35,895 nucleotides of DNA from Actinomycetes bacterium (GTDB lineage Bacteria; Actinomycetota; Acidimicrobiia; IMCC26256; PALSA-610): NCBI GenBank assembly GCA_025463905.1, contig JAODBJ010000297.1, forward strand, positions 1-35,895. The letters are read 5' to 3'. The notes under the pieces were generated by a model. The model was not told where the DNA came from. It made no database searches and saw only the letters and a program-made list of their open reading frames with translations. Below are positions 25,385 through 32,333 of the stretch, in pieces. A program made the translations under genes and the position numbers. Positions within the stretch are counted from its first letter, which is position 1; every line of letters begins with the position of its first letter.

Positions 25385-27018
25385 GACCGTTCCTCCTCTA
25401 ATGCCATCATGCGTTTCGCGGCGACGTCGCGCAGCAGTTTGTAGTCGGCTTTGCCCGCGGGCGAGCGTTGCAACGACGGAAGCAACACGAACTCCTTCGG
25501 CCGTTTGTACCCGGCGAGTTCGGCCCGGCAGTGCGCGTGCAGCGCGCTCCCGTCGGGCGCGCGGCCGGAGGTGGGCTCCACCAGCGCGACAACCATCTCA
25601 CCCCAGCGTTCGTCGGGAACGCCGACCACGACGCAGTCGAACACATCGGGGTGCGCGCGCAATACGAGTTCCACCTCTTCCGGGTACACCTTCTCGCCAC
25701 CGGTATTGATACACGCCGATCCGCGCCCGAGCAGCGTGATCGAGCCGTCGGTTTCGACGGTGGCGTAGTCGCCCGGGATCGAATACCGGCGGCCGGCCAC
25801 GGTACGGAACGTCGTCGCCGTCTTCGCTTCGTCCTTGTAGTAGCCGAGCGGGATAGCGCCGCCCACGCCGAGCATGCCCACCTGCCCGTCCCCCGGTTGC
25901 ACGACATCGCCGTCGTCCGTGACCACCACGATGCGGTCCGACAATCGGAAGCGCGCCGGTTTGATGTCGTCGCCACCGCGCGTCTCGGTACGAGTCATCA
26001 AACCTTCCGAAGCGCCGAGCGAATCGATCAACGTGACGCGGGGGAGATGCTCGAGCAGACGCCGTTTGGTGTCGGGGCTCCAGGTGACGCCCGACGATGT
26101 GATCGCGCCGAGGCTGCGCAGGTCGAACCGGTCGGGTTCGTCGTCGAGTGCGGCCAGCAACGGGCGCGCGAACGCGTCGCCGACGATGGTGAGCACGCGC
26201 ACTTCCTCGCGCTCCACCGCTTGCCACACACGTTCGGGTTCGAGGCGCGCGTCGTCGAGTACCACGACCTTCCCGCCACCCGCGAGGGTCGAGAGCGCGA
26301 TGAACAAACCGGTTCCGTGCATCAACGGGCACGCGGGGAGCGCGGTGGCCGACTGCTTACCGGCTCGAGCGGTTGCCGCGGGGTCGGGCGGGAGGCTCCC
26401 AGGGCGCGCCATCTGCCACAACGACACGTAGAGGTCGTCGCTGCGCCACATGACCGCCTTCGGATACCCGGTCGTTCCCCCCGTGTAGAGGAACACCAGG
26501 TCGTCGCCGCTTGGCTCTCGATCTACGGGCGCACCCCTCGCACCGGACGCGATCGCGGTTTCGTAGTCGAGGGCGCCGGCGCGTAGTTCGCGGTCACCCG
26601 CGTGAGGTACTTGCACCAACACGGCCGGCCGCTGCGGTGGCGCTAACGACTGGAGTGCGCGCTCCACGGTCGGCGCGAATTCGTCGTGGAACACGAGCGC
26701 GACGGCGTCGGAATTCTCGAGCAGGTACGCGAGCTCATGACCGACGTAGCGATAATTCACGTTCACGGGTACCGCGCCGAGTTTCAGGCTCGCGTAGAAC
26801 GCCTCGAGATACTCCGGGCCGTTCACGCATTGGATCGCAACCTTGTCGTTCGCGCGCACGCCGGCGTCGCGAAGGAAGCGAGCGAGGTGCTCGGCCCGCT
26901 CGTCGAACGCGCCGTAGCTCAGGTGACGGTCGCCGCACGCGATCGCGATGCGCTCGGGTGCGATGGTGGCGACATCGTGCCATGCACGCGCAAAGGAGTA
27001 GTCAGAACCGTCCGGCAC
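25381..27018 (-). CDS. Acyl-CoA synthetase (FadD-like AMP-ligase)
   Basis: This is a 545-aa adenylate-forming enzyme that activates a carboxylic acid with ATP and joins it to CoA. The P-loop-like motif is FLYTGGTTGYPKAVMW (around residues 178-191). Later motifs are IDSLGASEG, IPGDYATVE, and the hinge/A8 region LGRGSACINTGGEKVYPEEVE. The A10 lysine is in SPAGKADYKLL. It is the first gene of a run that continues through rhodanese, GNAT, glpD, AGPS-like and kinase to the methyltransferase, so it may feed acyl chains into that lipid pathway. The GTG at 27018 is the start. Chain length and acid type cannot be told. Confidence 0.93.
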   Translation of the reverse strand: MPDGSDYSFARAWHDVATIAPERIAIACGDRHLSYGAFDERAEHLARFLRDAGVRANDKVAIQCVNGPEYLEAFYASLKLGAVPVNVNYRYVGHELAYLLENSDAVALVFHDEFAPTVERALQSLAPPQRPAVLVQVPHAGDRELRAGALDYETAIASGARGAPVDREPSGDDLVFLYTGGTTGYPKAVMWRSDDLYVSLWQMARPGSLPPDPAATARAGKQSATALPACPLMHGTGLFIALSTLAGGGKVVVLDDARLEPERVWQAVEREEVRVLTIVGDAFARPLLAALDDEPDRFDLRSLGAITSSGVTWSPDTKRRLLEHLPRVTLIDSLGASEGLMTRTETRGGDDIKPARFRLSDRIVVVTDDGDVVQPGDGQVGMLGVGGAIPLGYYKDEAKTATTFRTVAGRRYSIPGDYATVETDGSITLLGRGSACINTGGEKVYPEEVELVLRAHPDVFDCVVVGVPDERWGEMVVALVEPTSGRAPDGSALHAHCRAELAGYKRPKEFVLLPSLQRSPAGKADYKLLRDVAAKRMMALEEERS

Positions 27019-27144
27019 GAACCGAGGCTACGCGCCCGCCCTTGCAGGCGCGGAATCTGAAGGTCGCGCGTGCACGCGAAGCCTCGGTCGCTGCGACCGG
27101 GGCCCGAGCGGCCCGGCGCGCCGCTGTGAGCGGAAAACAGAGGC
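27019..27144. other. 126-base intergenic gap with a small inverted repeat
   Basis: This gap lies upstream of the acyl-CoA synthetase start and downstream of the P60 gene stop. It holds a perfect inverted repeat, CGGTCGC at 27085-27091, a single T, then GCGACCG at 27093-27099. Because the loop is tiny, only 6 pairs with a 3-base loop would form in RNA. There is no T-run, so it is a weak terminator candidate for the P60 transcript, or a protein-binding site. I see no tRNA or open frame here. Confidence 0.4.
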
Positions 27145-27921
27145 TTAGGCGGTGAGACCGGGGATGGCGCCCGCGTAGTTGAAGCGGCTCGTGGTTGCGT
27201 CGAAGATGCCCACGCCGTATGCGCTGCCGCGGGCCTCGATCGTCTTGCCGTTCCCGAGGCTGATCGCCACGTGCGCGTGCGCCGGGTACATGTTGCCGGG
27301 CGCCGGCTCACTCGAGAACGAGAAGAGCAACGCGCCCGGCGTCTTGATGGCCTGCTCTACCGGCATCAGCTTCCCTTGGTTCTTCAACCACAGGTACTGG
27401 TTCTGCGCGACGTCGGGCACCGTCACCCCGGCGCGGCCCGCCGCCCACTTCACCAACTCGGAGCAATCGAACGCGGTCGGGTTCGTATCGGTGGGTGACG
27501 TCGATGCGCCGTACACGTAAGCGTCGCCGTTCTGCGCGAGCGCGTTCTGGAGGAACGCTTGGTTCGCGGTCGAGCCGCCGGCCACTCCGGTCATGCCCGT
27601 CGTGCCGGTCGTACCGGTGTTGCCCGTTGCGGTGCCGCTGGAAAGCGACTGCAGCAGCGCACTCAGCGGGTTCTGCGAACCACCGGCCGCATTGCCGCCG
27701 AGAGCGTTGGCGAGCGCGGTTGTGAGCGAGTTGGTGCTCGTCCCGTTCGCGCCGGTGGTGGTGCCGTCGGTCCCGATAGAAGACGCCGCGGCGAGCAGAT
27801 CGGCGAAGCCGGCACCGCCGGACGCGCTCGACGACGAACTGGAGGTCGATTTCGCCGGCGTGAATTGCTGCTGGATCTGGGCGATACGGGCCTGGATACT
27901 CGCGATTCCGTCAACAGACAT
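27145..27921 (-). CDS. NlpC/P60-type peptidoglycan hydrolase without Sec signal
   Basis: This is a 258-aa protein with a C-terminal NlpC/P60 (C40 peptidase) domain, which cuts peptide stems of peptidoglycan. The catalytic Cys is C153 in FDCSELVKWAAG, and the His is H217 in AHAHVAISLGNGKTIEARG. Residues 24-118 are a Ser/Thr/Gly-rich linker with no predicted fold. The N-terminus (MSVDGIASIQARIAQIQQQF) is a short amphipathic helix and is not a signal peptide. This kind of start resembles hydrolases in actinobacterial flagellar clusters that replace FlgJ, but no flagellar gene is present here. How it reaches the wall is unclear. It is transcribed alone. Confidence 0.88.
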   Translation of the reverse strand: MSVDGIASIQARIAQIQQQFTPAKSTSSSSSSASGGAGFADLLAAASSIGTDGTTTGANGTSTNSLTTALANALGGNAAGGSQNPLSALLQSLSSGTATGNTGTTGTTGMTGVAGGSTANQAFLQNALAQNGDAYVYGASTSPTDTNPTAFDCSELVKWAAGRAGVTVPDVAQNQYLWLKNQGKLMPVEQAIKTPGALLFSFSSEPAPGNMYPAHAHVAISLGNGKTIEARGSAYGVGIFDATTSRFNYAGAIPGLTA

Positions 27922-28012
27922 CGGTACTAGATCGGCAGATCGGCCCTGATTTTCAAGCCGGCCGGCGCAATCAGCGCCTCCCAGTTGTCGGTCAGTTGCC
28001 GATCAGCGTCGA

Positions 28013-28360
28013 TCAGTGCCAAATGCCGCCTTCGAGCAGGCGCAGGGGCGCGAGGTCCGCTTGCCATTCGTAACTCCACACTCGTTCGCCGGCGACGGTT
28101 TCGACCTCTTTGCGGACGTACTCATGACCCTCGAACGAGTCGAGGTGTGCCAGCGTCGTTTCGGGATCCCACAGCGTCAGCACGTAGCCGCCGACTTCGG
28201 TGCCGGCGGCGTGAAAGATTGCGGCCGGGTAGCCGCGGCCGGTGTCGTACAAGCGACCGCGCACCTGCGCCGGCCGGTTCGAAACAACCGCGTCGGCAAC
28301 CTCTGACCAGTACCGGCCGCCCGGCACCAGCGTGCCGTACACGAAGAGATCTGGATTCAC
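28013..28360 (-). CDS. Gamma-glutamylcyclotransferase/AIG2-like protein
   Basis: This is a 115-aa protein of the GGCT-like (AIG2, ChaC/YtfP) fold, which releases 5-oxoproline from gamma-glutamyl compounds or handles related amides. The hallmark FVYGTLVPGG is near the start (residues 6-15), with LYDTGRGYPA in the middle. The conserved acidic block LDSFEGHEYVRKEVE, with its catalytic-type Glu, follows. The GTG at 28360 overlaps the stop of the SRPBCC gene (GTGA), so the longer upstream frame is rejected. The length is normal for the family. The substrate is not visible. Confidence 0.9.
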   Translation of the reverse strand: MNPDLFVYGTLVPGGRYWSEVADAVVSNRPAQVRGRLYDTGRGYPAAIFHAAGTEVGGYVLTLWDPETTLAHLDSFEGHEYVRKEVETVAGERVWSYEWQADLAPLRLLEGGIWH

Positions 28361-28869
28361 GTTCCGGTGGGGGCGTCGGACTCGCGCTGATGGCGCTTCT
28401 GATGCCAGCGCAGCCCACCGTTCAACGCCGCGAGGATCGTGTCGTTGTCGCGCGACAACCCTTGGTGCACCCGCTTCTCGAACAGCACCCGCATCACCCG
28501 GTTGAACGCTTCGTACTCCTCGGCGAAGTGAACGCGGGTGCGGTTGTTGCCGAGGTCTTCGAGGCGCGTCCAACCAGTGGCGCGAGACCACAACGGCTTG
28601 CCGATCGCGTCGTAGCGCCACGACTCGTGCGGTTTCACCTCGGTCAGCCATTCCCACGACTGGCCGACGCCGCCGGAGAACAACCACCGCGGCACCGGGA
28701 ACGTGCAGTGGCGCACGAGCCCGTTGCCGGCGTCGTCGCCGGGATGGAGGATGTCGATGCGGGTCTTCACGTCGCGTGGTTGCGGACGGTCGGGTGCGCG
28801 ATACCAGAACACTTCCCACACCGCCGCCGGTGGCGCGTCGAGTTCGATCGAGTACTCGTGCCGTTGCAT
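28357..28869 (-). CDS. SRPBCC (START-like) domain protein
   Basis: This is a 170-aa protein of the SRPBCC/polyketide-cyclase type fold, a helix-grip pocket that binds hydrophobic ligands. The N-terminal EYSIELDAPPAAVWEVFWY is the usual first strand and helix. The middle strands (WEWLTEVKPHESWRYDAIG, TRVHFAEEYEAFN) and a long C-terminal helix that ends in RWHQKRHQRES complete the fold. It begins at an ATG 11 bases after the proline-rich membrane protein gene and is coupled to the GGCT-like gene. Ligand and reaction are unknown; many family members simply bind lipids. Confidence 0.85.
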   Translation of the reverse strand: MQRHEYSIELDAPPAAVWEVFWYRAPDRPQPRDVKTRIDILHPGDDAGNGLVRHCTFPVPRWLFSGGVGQSWEWLTEVKPHESWRYDAIGKPLWSRATGWTRLEDLGNNRTRVHFAEEYEAFNRVMRVLFEKRVHQGLSRDNDTILAALNGGLRWHQKRHQRESDAPTGT

Positions 28870-28880
28870 TCAGCGAGTCC

Positions 28881-29747
28881 TCATGCCGCGATCAACGACT
28901 GGATGCCACGCGCCAGGTCGTCTTCCCAACGCCAGTTGTGTTCGAAATGACGGTTGCCTTCCACCATCAAGTCGTACAACCACCACAGGCCGTAGAGGCC
29001 GCACGTGAAGAGCGTGGCGATGATGCGGCCCACGTAGTTGTGCCGGCTCTTCAGGCGCGTCGGGTCTGGTGGCGCAACTGACACACCGAGGCGTTCATAG
29101 ATTGCCGAGAGCTCCGCTTCGATCGCGCCTTCGGCATAGTCGTGCCGCACGAGGTCACCGTCGATCAGGATGTACGCGATCACGTGCGCGATCCCGCTTG
29201 TCAAGATCGAAAGCACGAGCCAAATCGTCGGGTCGCGAAACTCGGTTGTGAGCTGGCGGAGCTCCGCCATCTGTGTGCCGATGCGTTGAAACGCGGGACG
29301 CAGTTCGTCGGCGAGCCCGCGCTCGTTGCACCGGTCCCACGCGAACGCGGTCGCACCGTCGAGGAGTTCGACGCGTCGAAGGTTGTGGTCGCGGGAGCGC
29401 CGCATGAGCTGGAAGAACACGTAGTACGAGTAGATGCCGCACGTGAGGAGCGACCAACCGAACGCGGTCCAGAAGTCGAAGATGTAGTCGGTTGCGTGCC
29501 GGCGCTGCCATGCCGCGCGCACCCGATCGGCGGCCGAGACCGGCGCGTAGGTGGGGGCCGCGGCGTACGTCGGGGGCATCGGGTACGACGCTTCGGGCGG
29601 CGGAGGTGGCGTTGCGCCCGGCGGCGGAGGCGGGGGAGGTGGTCCGGGCGGCGGCCCGGGCGGACCCGGCGGGGGCGGCGGTGGTTCGCCGGGCGGTCCG
29701 GGCGGCGGGGGCGGGAGGTCGGTCACGGGTGAGGAGACTACGAGCAT
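28881..29747 (-). CDS. Proline-rich N-terminus membrane protein (DUF4234-like)
   Basis: This 288-aa protein has a strikingly proline/glycine-rich first 75 residues (runs of Pro with Gly, Glu and Ala), then a membrane region. Hydrophobic helices are at about 92-112 (FDFWTAFGWSLLTCGIYSYY), 170-190 (TIWLVLSILTSGIAHVIAYI) and 240-260 (YVGRIIATLFTCGLYGLWWL). The repeated L-x-T-C-G-I/L-Y-x-x-W/Y pattern is that of the DUF4234 group. The proline tract is probably cytoplasmic and could bind partner domains. The ATG at 29747 or the GTG at 29726 may be the true start. The opposite strand shows a Gly-rich frame that is only a shadow. Function is unknown. Confidence 0.8.
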   Translation of the reverse strand: MLVVSSPVTDLPPPPPGPPGEPPPPPPGPPGPPPGPPPPPPPPGATPPPPPEASYPMPPTYAAAPTYAPVSAADRVRAAWQRRHATDYIFDFWTAFGWSLLTCGIYSYYVFFQLMRRSRDHNLRRVELLDGATAFAWDRCNERGLADELRPAFQRIGTQMAELRQLTTEFRDPTIWLVLSILTSGIAHVIAYILIDGDLVRHDYAEGAIEAELSAIYERLGVSVAPPDPTRLKSRHNYVGRIIATLFTCGLYGLWWLYDLMVEGNRHFEHNWRWEDDLARGIQSLIAA

Positions 29748-29765
29748 GCGGCCCGGTGCGATTGC

Positions 29766-29873
29766 CTATGCGCTGAGCATCGGCCGGTCGGCGGTGCGCT
29801 GCGAGACGAACATGTACGTGACGCCAACGACGACGCCGGCGACGAGGTAGACCAGCCACGCTCGTCTTCGCAT
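29766..29873 (-). CDS. Possible 35-aa single-span membrane peptide
   Basis: An ATG at 29873 opens a 35-aa frame, ending in TAG at 29766, in the gap between marR and the proline-rich membrane gene. It starts with three Arg (MRRRAWLVYL) and continues as a hydrophobic stretch (VAGVVVGVTYMFV) before a short polar tail. This is the look of a small membrane protein in N-in orientation. It lies 18 bases ahead of the proline-rich gene on the same strand. There is no strong ribosome site, so it could be chance. Confidence 0.35.
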   Translation of the reverse strand: MRRRAWLVYLVAGVVVGVTYMFVSQRTADRPMLSA

Positions 29874-29916
29874 GTACCGCTATCGACCGGCTCGCGACGC
29901 GGCAGTTTCTCTATCT

Positions 29917-30342
29917 CTACCTCGCGGGCGACTGAGCGAGCGCTTCGGCGAGCAGCGTCCGTAATTCCGCGCGCCGAGCGCCGATCGCGCGTGTGAACTC
30001 GCGCTCCGCGCGTTGTTGGCGGGTGGTCGCGTCGCCGAGCAGCGCCCGGCCGGTTTTGGTCAACGCGAGGCGATGCTGACGCCGATCGTCGGCCGCCCGT
30101 GTGCGCGTCACCAAGCCGCGTTCCTCGAGTTGGTCCACCAACTTCACCACGACGGTGGGGTCGACGCTCAACTTCGCCGCGAGGTCCTGCTGCGAGAGTT
30201 CGTCGTGCGTCTCGACCAACGCGAGAAAGAGAAACTGGCGGGCGGACAGGTCGAGGTCTGCCAGCGCGGCTTCAAGGGCAGCCAGCGAGTGCTTGGCCGC
30301 CTTCTGCAGCAGGTAGGTGAGTGATTCCTGCGGGTGTCCCAT
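29917..30342 (-). CDS. MarR-family transcriptional regulator
   Basis: This is a 141-aa winged-helix regulator of the MarR type, which binds DNA as a dimer and usually releases it on binding a small phenolic or similar ligand. The helix-turn-helix is LSQQDLAAKLSVDPTVVVKL (about residues 49-68), and the wing follows in LVTRTRAADDRRQHRLALT. Dimerisation helices lie at both ends. It is divergent from the LLM oxidoreductase across 99 bases that contain a perfect 18-base palindrome, so it very likely controls that gene and itself. The GTG/ATG question does not arise: the ATG at 30342 starts the first helix well. Confidence 0.93.
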   Translation of the reverse strand: MGHPQESLTYLLQKAAKHSLAALEAALADLDLSARQFLFLALVETHDELSQQDLAAKLSVDPTVVVKLVDQLEERGLVTRTRAADDRRQHRLALTKTGRALLGDATTRQQRAEREFTRAIGARRAELRTLLAEALAQSPAR

Positions 30343-30358
30343 CGGCCCCTCGTACGCT

Positions 30359-30376
30359 ATCGTCGCAAACGACGAT
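30359..30376. promoter_or_regulatory. Palindromic operator candidate for the MarR regulator
   Basis: A perfect inverted repeat, ATCGTCG (30359-30365), spacer CAAA, CGACGAT (30370-30376), lies 17 bases from the marR start and 65 bases before the LLM gene. The length and symmetry match typical MarR boxes. A shorter palindrome, ACGATCGT (30372-30379), overlaps it. An AT-rich stretch follows (30380-30412), suited to the promoter of the LLM gene. Confidence 0.6.
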
Positions 30377-30441
30377 CGTAGTCAATTTCAATGATCACAA
30401 ATCACAACGAAACAGCACAACCAAAGCGGTCGGAGGGTTCG

Positions 30442-31425
30442 ATGATCAAGACTGCACTGCAGATCCCCAACTTCACGTATCCAGGCGCCACGCCGGCGAC
30501 CCTGTTCGAGCGCGTCGCGGCGATCACCACCACCGCTGAAGCAGCCGGTTTCGACGCGGTGATGGTGATGGACCACTTCTACCAACTCCCGCTCATCGGG
30601 CCGCCCGAACTCGAAATGCTCGAGGCGTACACGTTGCTCGGCGCGCTGGCCGCGCGCACGGACCGGGTTCTCCTCGGAACGCTCGTCACCGGCGTGACCT
30701 ACCGGAACCCAGCGCTGCTGGCCAAGATCGTGACGACGCTCGACGTCGTCTCCGGTGGCCGCGCGTTTCTCGGCATCGGTGCCGCATGGTTCGACGTCGA
30801 ACACCGCGGGCTGGGTGTGGAGTTCCCGCCGACCGGCGTGCGGCTCGACATGCTCGAAGAGGCGGTGCAGATCTGCCGGGCAATGTTCCGTTGCGAACTC
30901 CCGACGTTCGAAGGCCGCCACTTCCACACGGAAGACGCGATCAACTCGCCCGCGCCGGTGCGCGCCGGAGGGCCGCCGATCATGATCGGCGGACAAGGCG
31001 AACGACGAACGGCTCGTCTCGTGGCGCAGTACGCCGACATGTGGAACTGCAACAGTGGCTTCGACGAGATCCCGCGGAAACTGGACGCGCTCGCCGCGCA
31101 TTGCCAGACCGTCGGCCGCGACCCGGCGACGATCAACAAGACCCCGCTCGGTTCACTGATGCTCGCGCCGACGATGGAAGCCGCGGTCGCGAAGCGCGAC
31201 GCGCTGCTCGCGGCGCGCGGCTTCAGTTGGGACTCGTTAGGGCCGGAACTGCAGGCGCAGCTGGGGGCCCGTTTTGTCGTCGGTGACCCTGACTCGGTGG
31301 CGGAGCAGGTACACAAGTTGCTCGATCTCGGTCTCGACGGCGTGGTCTTCAACATGCCGGCCGACGGTTGGGACCTCGAAGCGGTCGCGCTGGCAGGCGA
31401 GGTGCTCGCCAAGGCCGTCGTGTAA
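30442..31425 (+). CDS. LLM-class (F420-dependent type) oxidoreductase
   Basis: This 327-aa luciferase-like monooxygenase-fold protein resembles actinobacterial F420-dependent reductases, which use reduced F420 or FMN on various substrates. Typical blocks are FDAVMVMDHFYQ near the start, VLLGTLVTGVTYRNPALLAK, LDVVSGGRAFLGIGAAWF, and PIMIGGQGERRTARLVAQYAD. The ATG at 30442 was chosen over the upstream 30391 start because a clear GGAGGG ribosome site sits 4 bases ahead of it. It is divergent from marR and probably controlled by it through the palindrome. It ends 7 bases before the convergent SMP-30 gene. The substrate is not evident. Confidence 0.92.
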   Translation: MIKTALQIPNFTYPGATPATLFERVAAITTTAEAAGFDAVMVMDHFYQLPLIGPPELEMLEAYTLLGALAARTDRVLLGTLVTGVTYRNPALLAKIVTTLDVVSGGRAFLGIGAAWFDVEHRGLGVEFPPTGVRLDMLEEAVQICRAMFRCELPTFEGRHFHTEDAINSPAPVRAGGPPIMIGGQGERRTARLVAQYADMWNCNSGFDEIPRKLDALAAHCQTVGRDPATINKTPLGSLMLAPTMEAAVAKRDALLAARGFSWDSLGPELQAQLGARFVVGDPDSVAEQVHKLLDLGLDGVVFNMPADGWDLEAVALAGEVLAKAVV

Positions 31426-31432
31426 CTGCCGG

Positions 31433-32275
31433 TCATATCCGGACGGGGTGTACGGGCGCACCGGCGACGTCCACCCGCGTCCGGAACACGGTGCCCCGCA
31501 GGAGGGGATCGTCGATGTTGTCGGCGGTCGTCACGTAGATGTCGCGGAGGTCGTCGCCGCCGAAGCACACACTCGTCGCGAACGTTGTCGGTACCTCGAC
31601 CCGCTGGTCGAGCTTCCCGCCCGGAGTGAGGCGAGCCACCCCGAAACCGCCGAGCACCGCGGCCCACACGCAGCCGCTGCTGTCGACCGCAAGTCCGTCG
31701 GGTGACCCGTACGGCGATACGTCGATGTGGCGAGCGCCGGTGACGTGACCGTCGTCGTCGAGTTCGTGCACGAGGATCATGTTCGACCGCGTATCGGAAT
31801 GGAAGATCGCTCGTTCGTCGGGCGCGAGCGCGATGCCGTTGGCGTGCACCACGTCGCCGTAGAGCATCGTCGCGTCGCCTTGGCGCTCGACGCGCCACGC
31901 TTCACCGGGGATGGCTTCCGCTTCCCGGTCGAACACGGGGAACCGCAACGCACCGCCGTAGACGCGGCCTCGCGCGTCGGTGCAGATGTCGTTCCAGCCG
32001 GGAAGTCCGTCGATACTGAACAACACCCGTGTGTCGCCGTCGCGTACGTGCACGATGTCGCGCCCCGAACAGACAACGCCACCGTCGGCATGCAAAGCGA
32101 GGCCGCCGATGCCGCGGCGTTTCGGGACGACCGTCTCGACCGTGCCGTCGTTTCCCAACCGGTACACGCCACCGCCGAGAACGTCGCTGAAGTAGAGGTT
32201 GCCGGTTGCGTCGATCGTCGGTCCTTCGACGAGCCCGTAGCCCGTTGCGAGCGTCTCCCATTGCATCGGCGGCAC
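31433..32275 (-). CDS. SMP-30/gluconolactonase-like protein
   Basis: This is a 280-aa six-bladed beta-propeller of the SMP-30/LRE group, which holds a divalent metal and hydrolyses sugar lactones or similar esters. Metal-binding candidates are visible: the Glu in GLVEGPTIDATGN, the Asn in GWNDICTDARGR, the Asn in HANGIALAPDER and the Asp in GSPDGLAVDSSG. No signal peptide is present, so it should act in the cytoplasm. The ATG at 32275 or at 32266 may be used (MPPMQWETL). It is convergent with the LLM gene and divergent from the cystathionine beta-synthase gene across 58 bases. The true substrate is unknown. Confidence 0.92.
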   Translation of the reverse strand: MPPMQWETLATGYGLVEGPTIDATGNLYFSDVLGGGVYRLGNDGTVETVVPKRRGIGGLALHADGGVVCSGRDIVHVRDGDTRVLFSIDGLPGWNDICTDARGRVYGGALRFPVFDREAEAIPGEAWRVERQGDATMLYGDVVHANGIALAPDERAIFHSDTRSNMILVHELDDDGHVTGARHIDVSPYGSPDGLAVDSSGCVWAAVLGGFGVARLTPGGKLDQRVEVPTTFATSVCFGGDDLRDIYVTTADNIDDPLLRGTVFRTRVDVAGAPVHPVRI

Positions 32276-32333
32276 GCTACGTCGCGCTGAGTGGTCGGGG
32301 TACGCGCCGCCGCCCCGGGGGTAGCGTCATTGC

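Noticed and set aside
27085-27099. Rho-independent terminator at the CGGTCGC/GCGACCG inverted repeat
   Set aside because: The loop is too small and no T-run follows on either strand.
29551-29850. Gly-rich plus-strand frame over the proline-rich gene
   Set aside because: It is the complement of the proline codons of the real minus-strand gene and has no other support.
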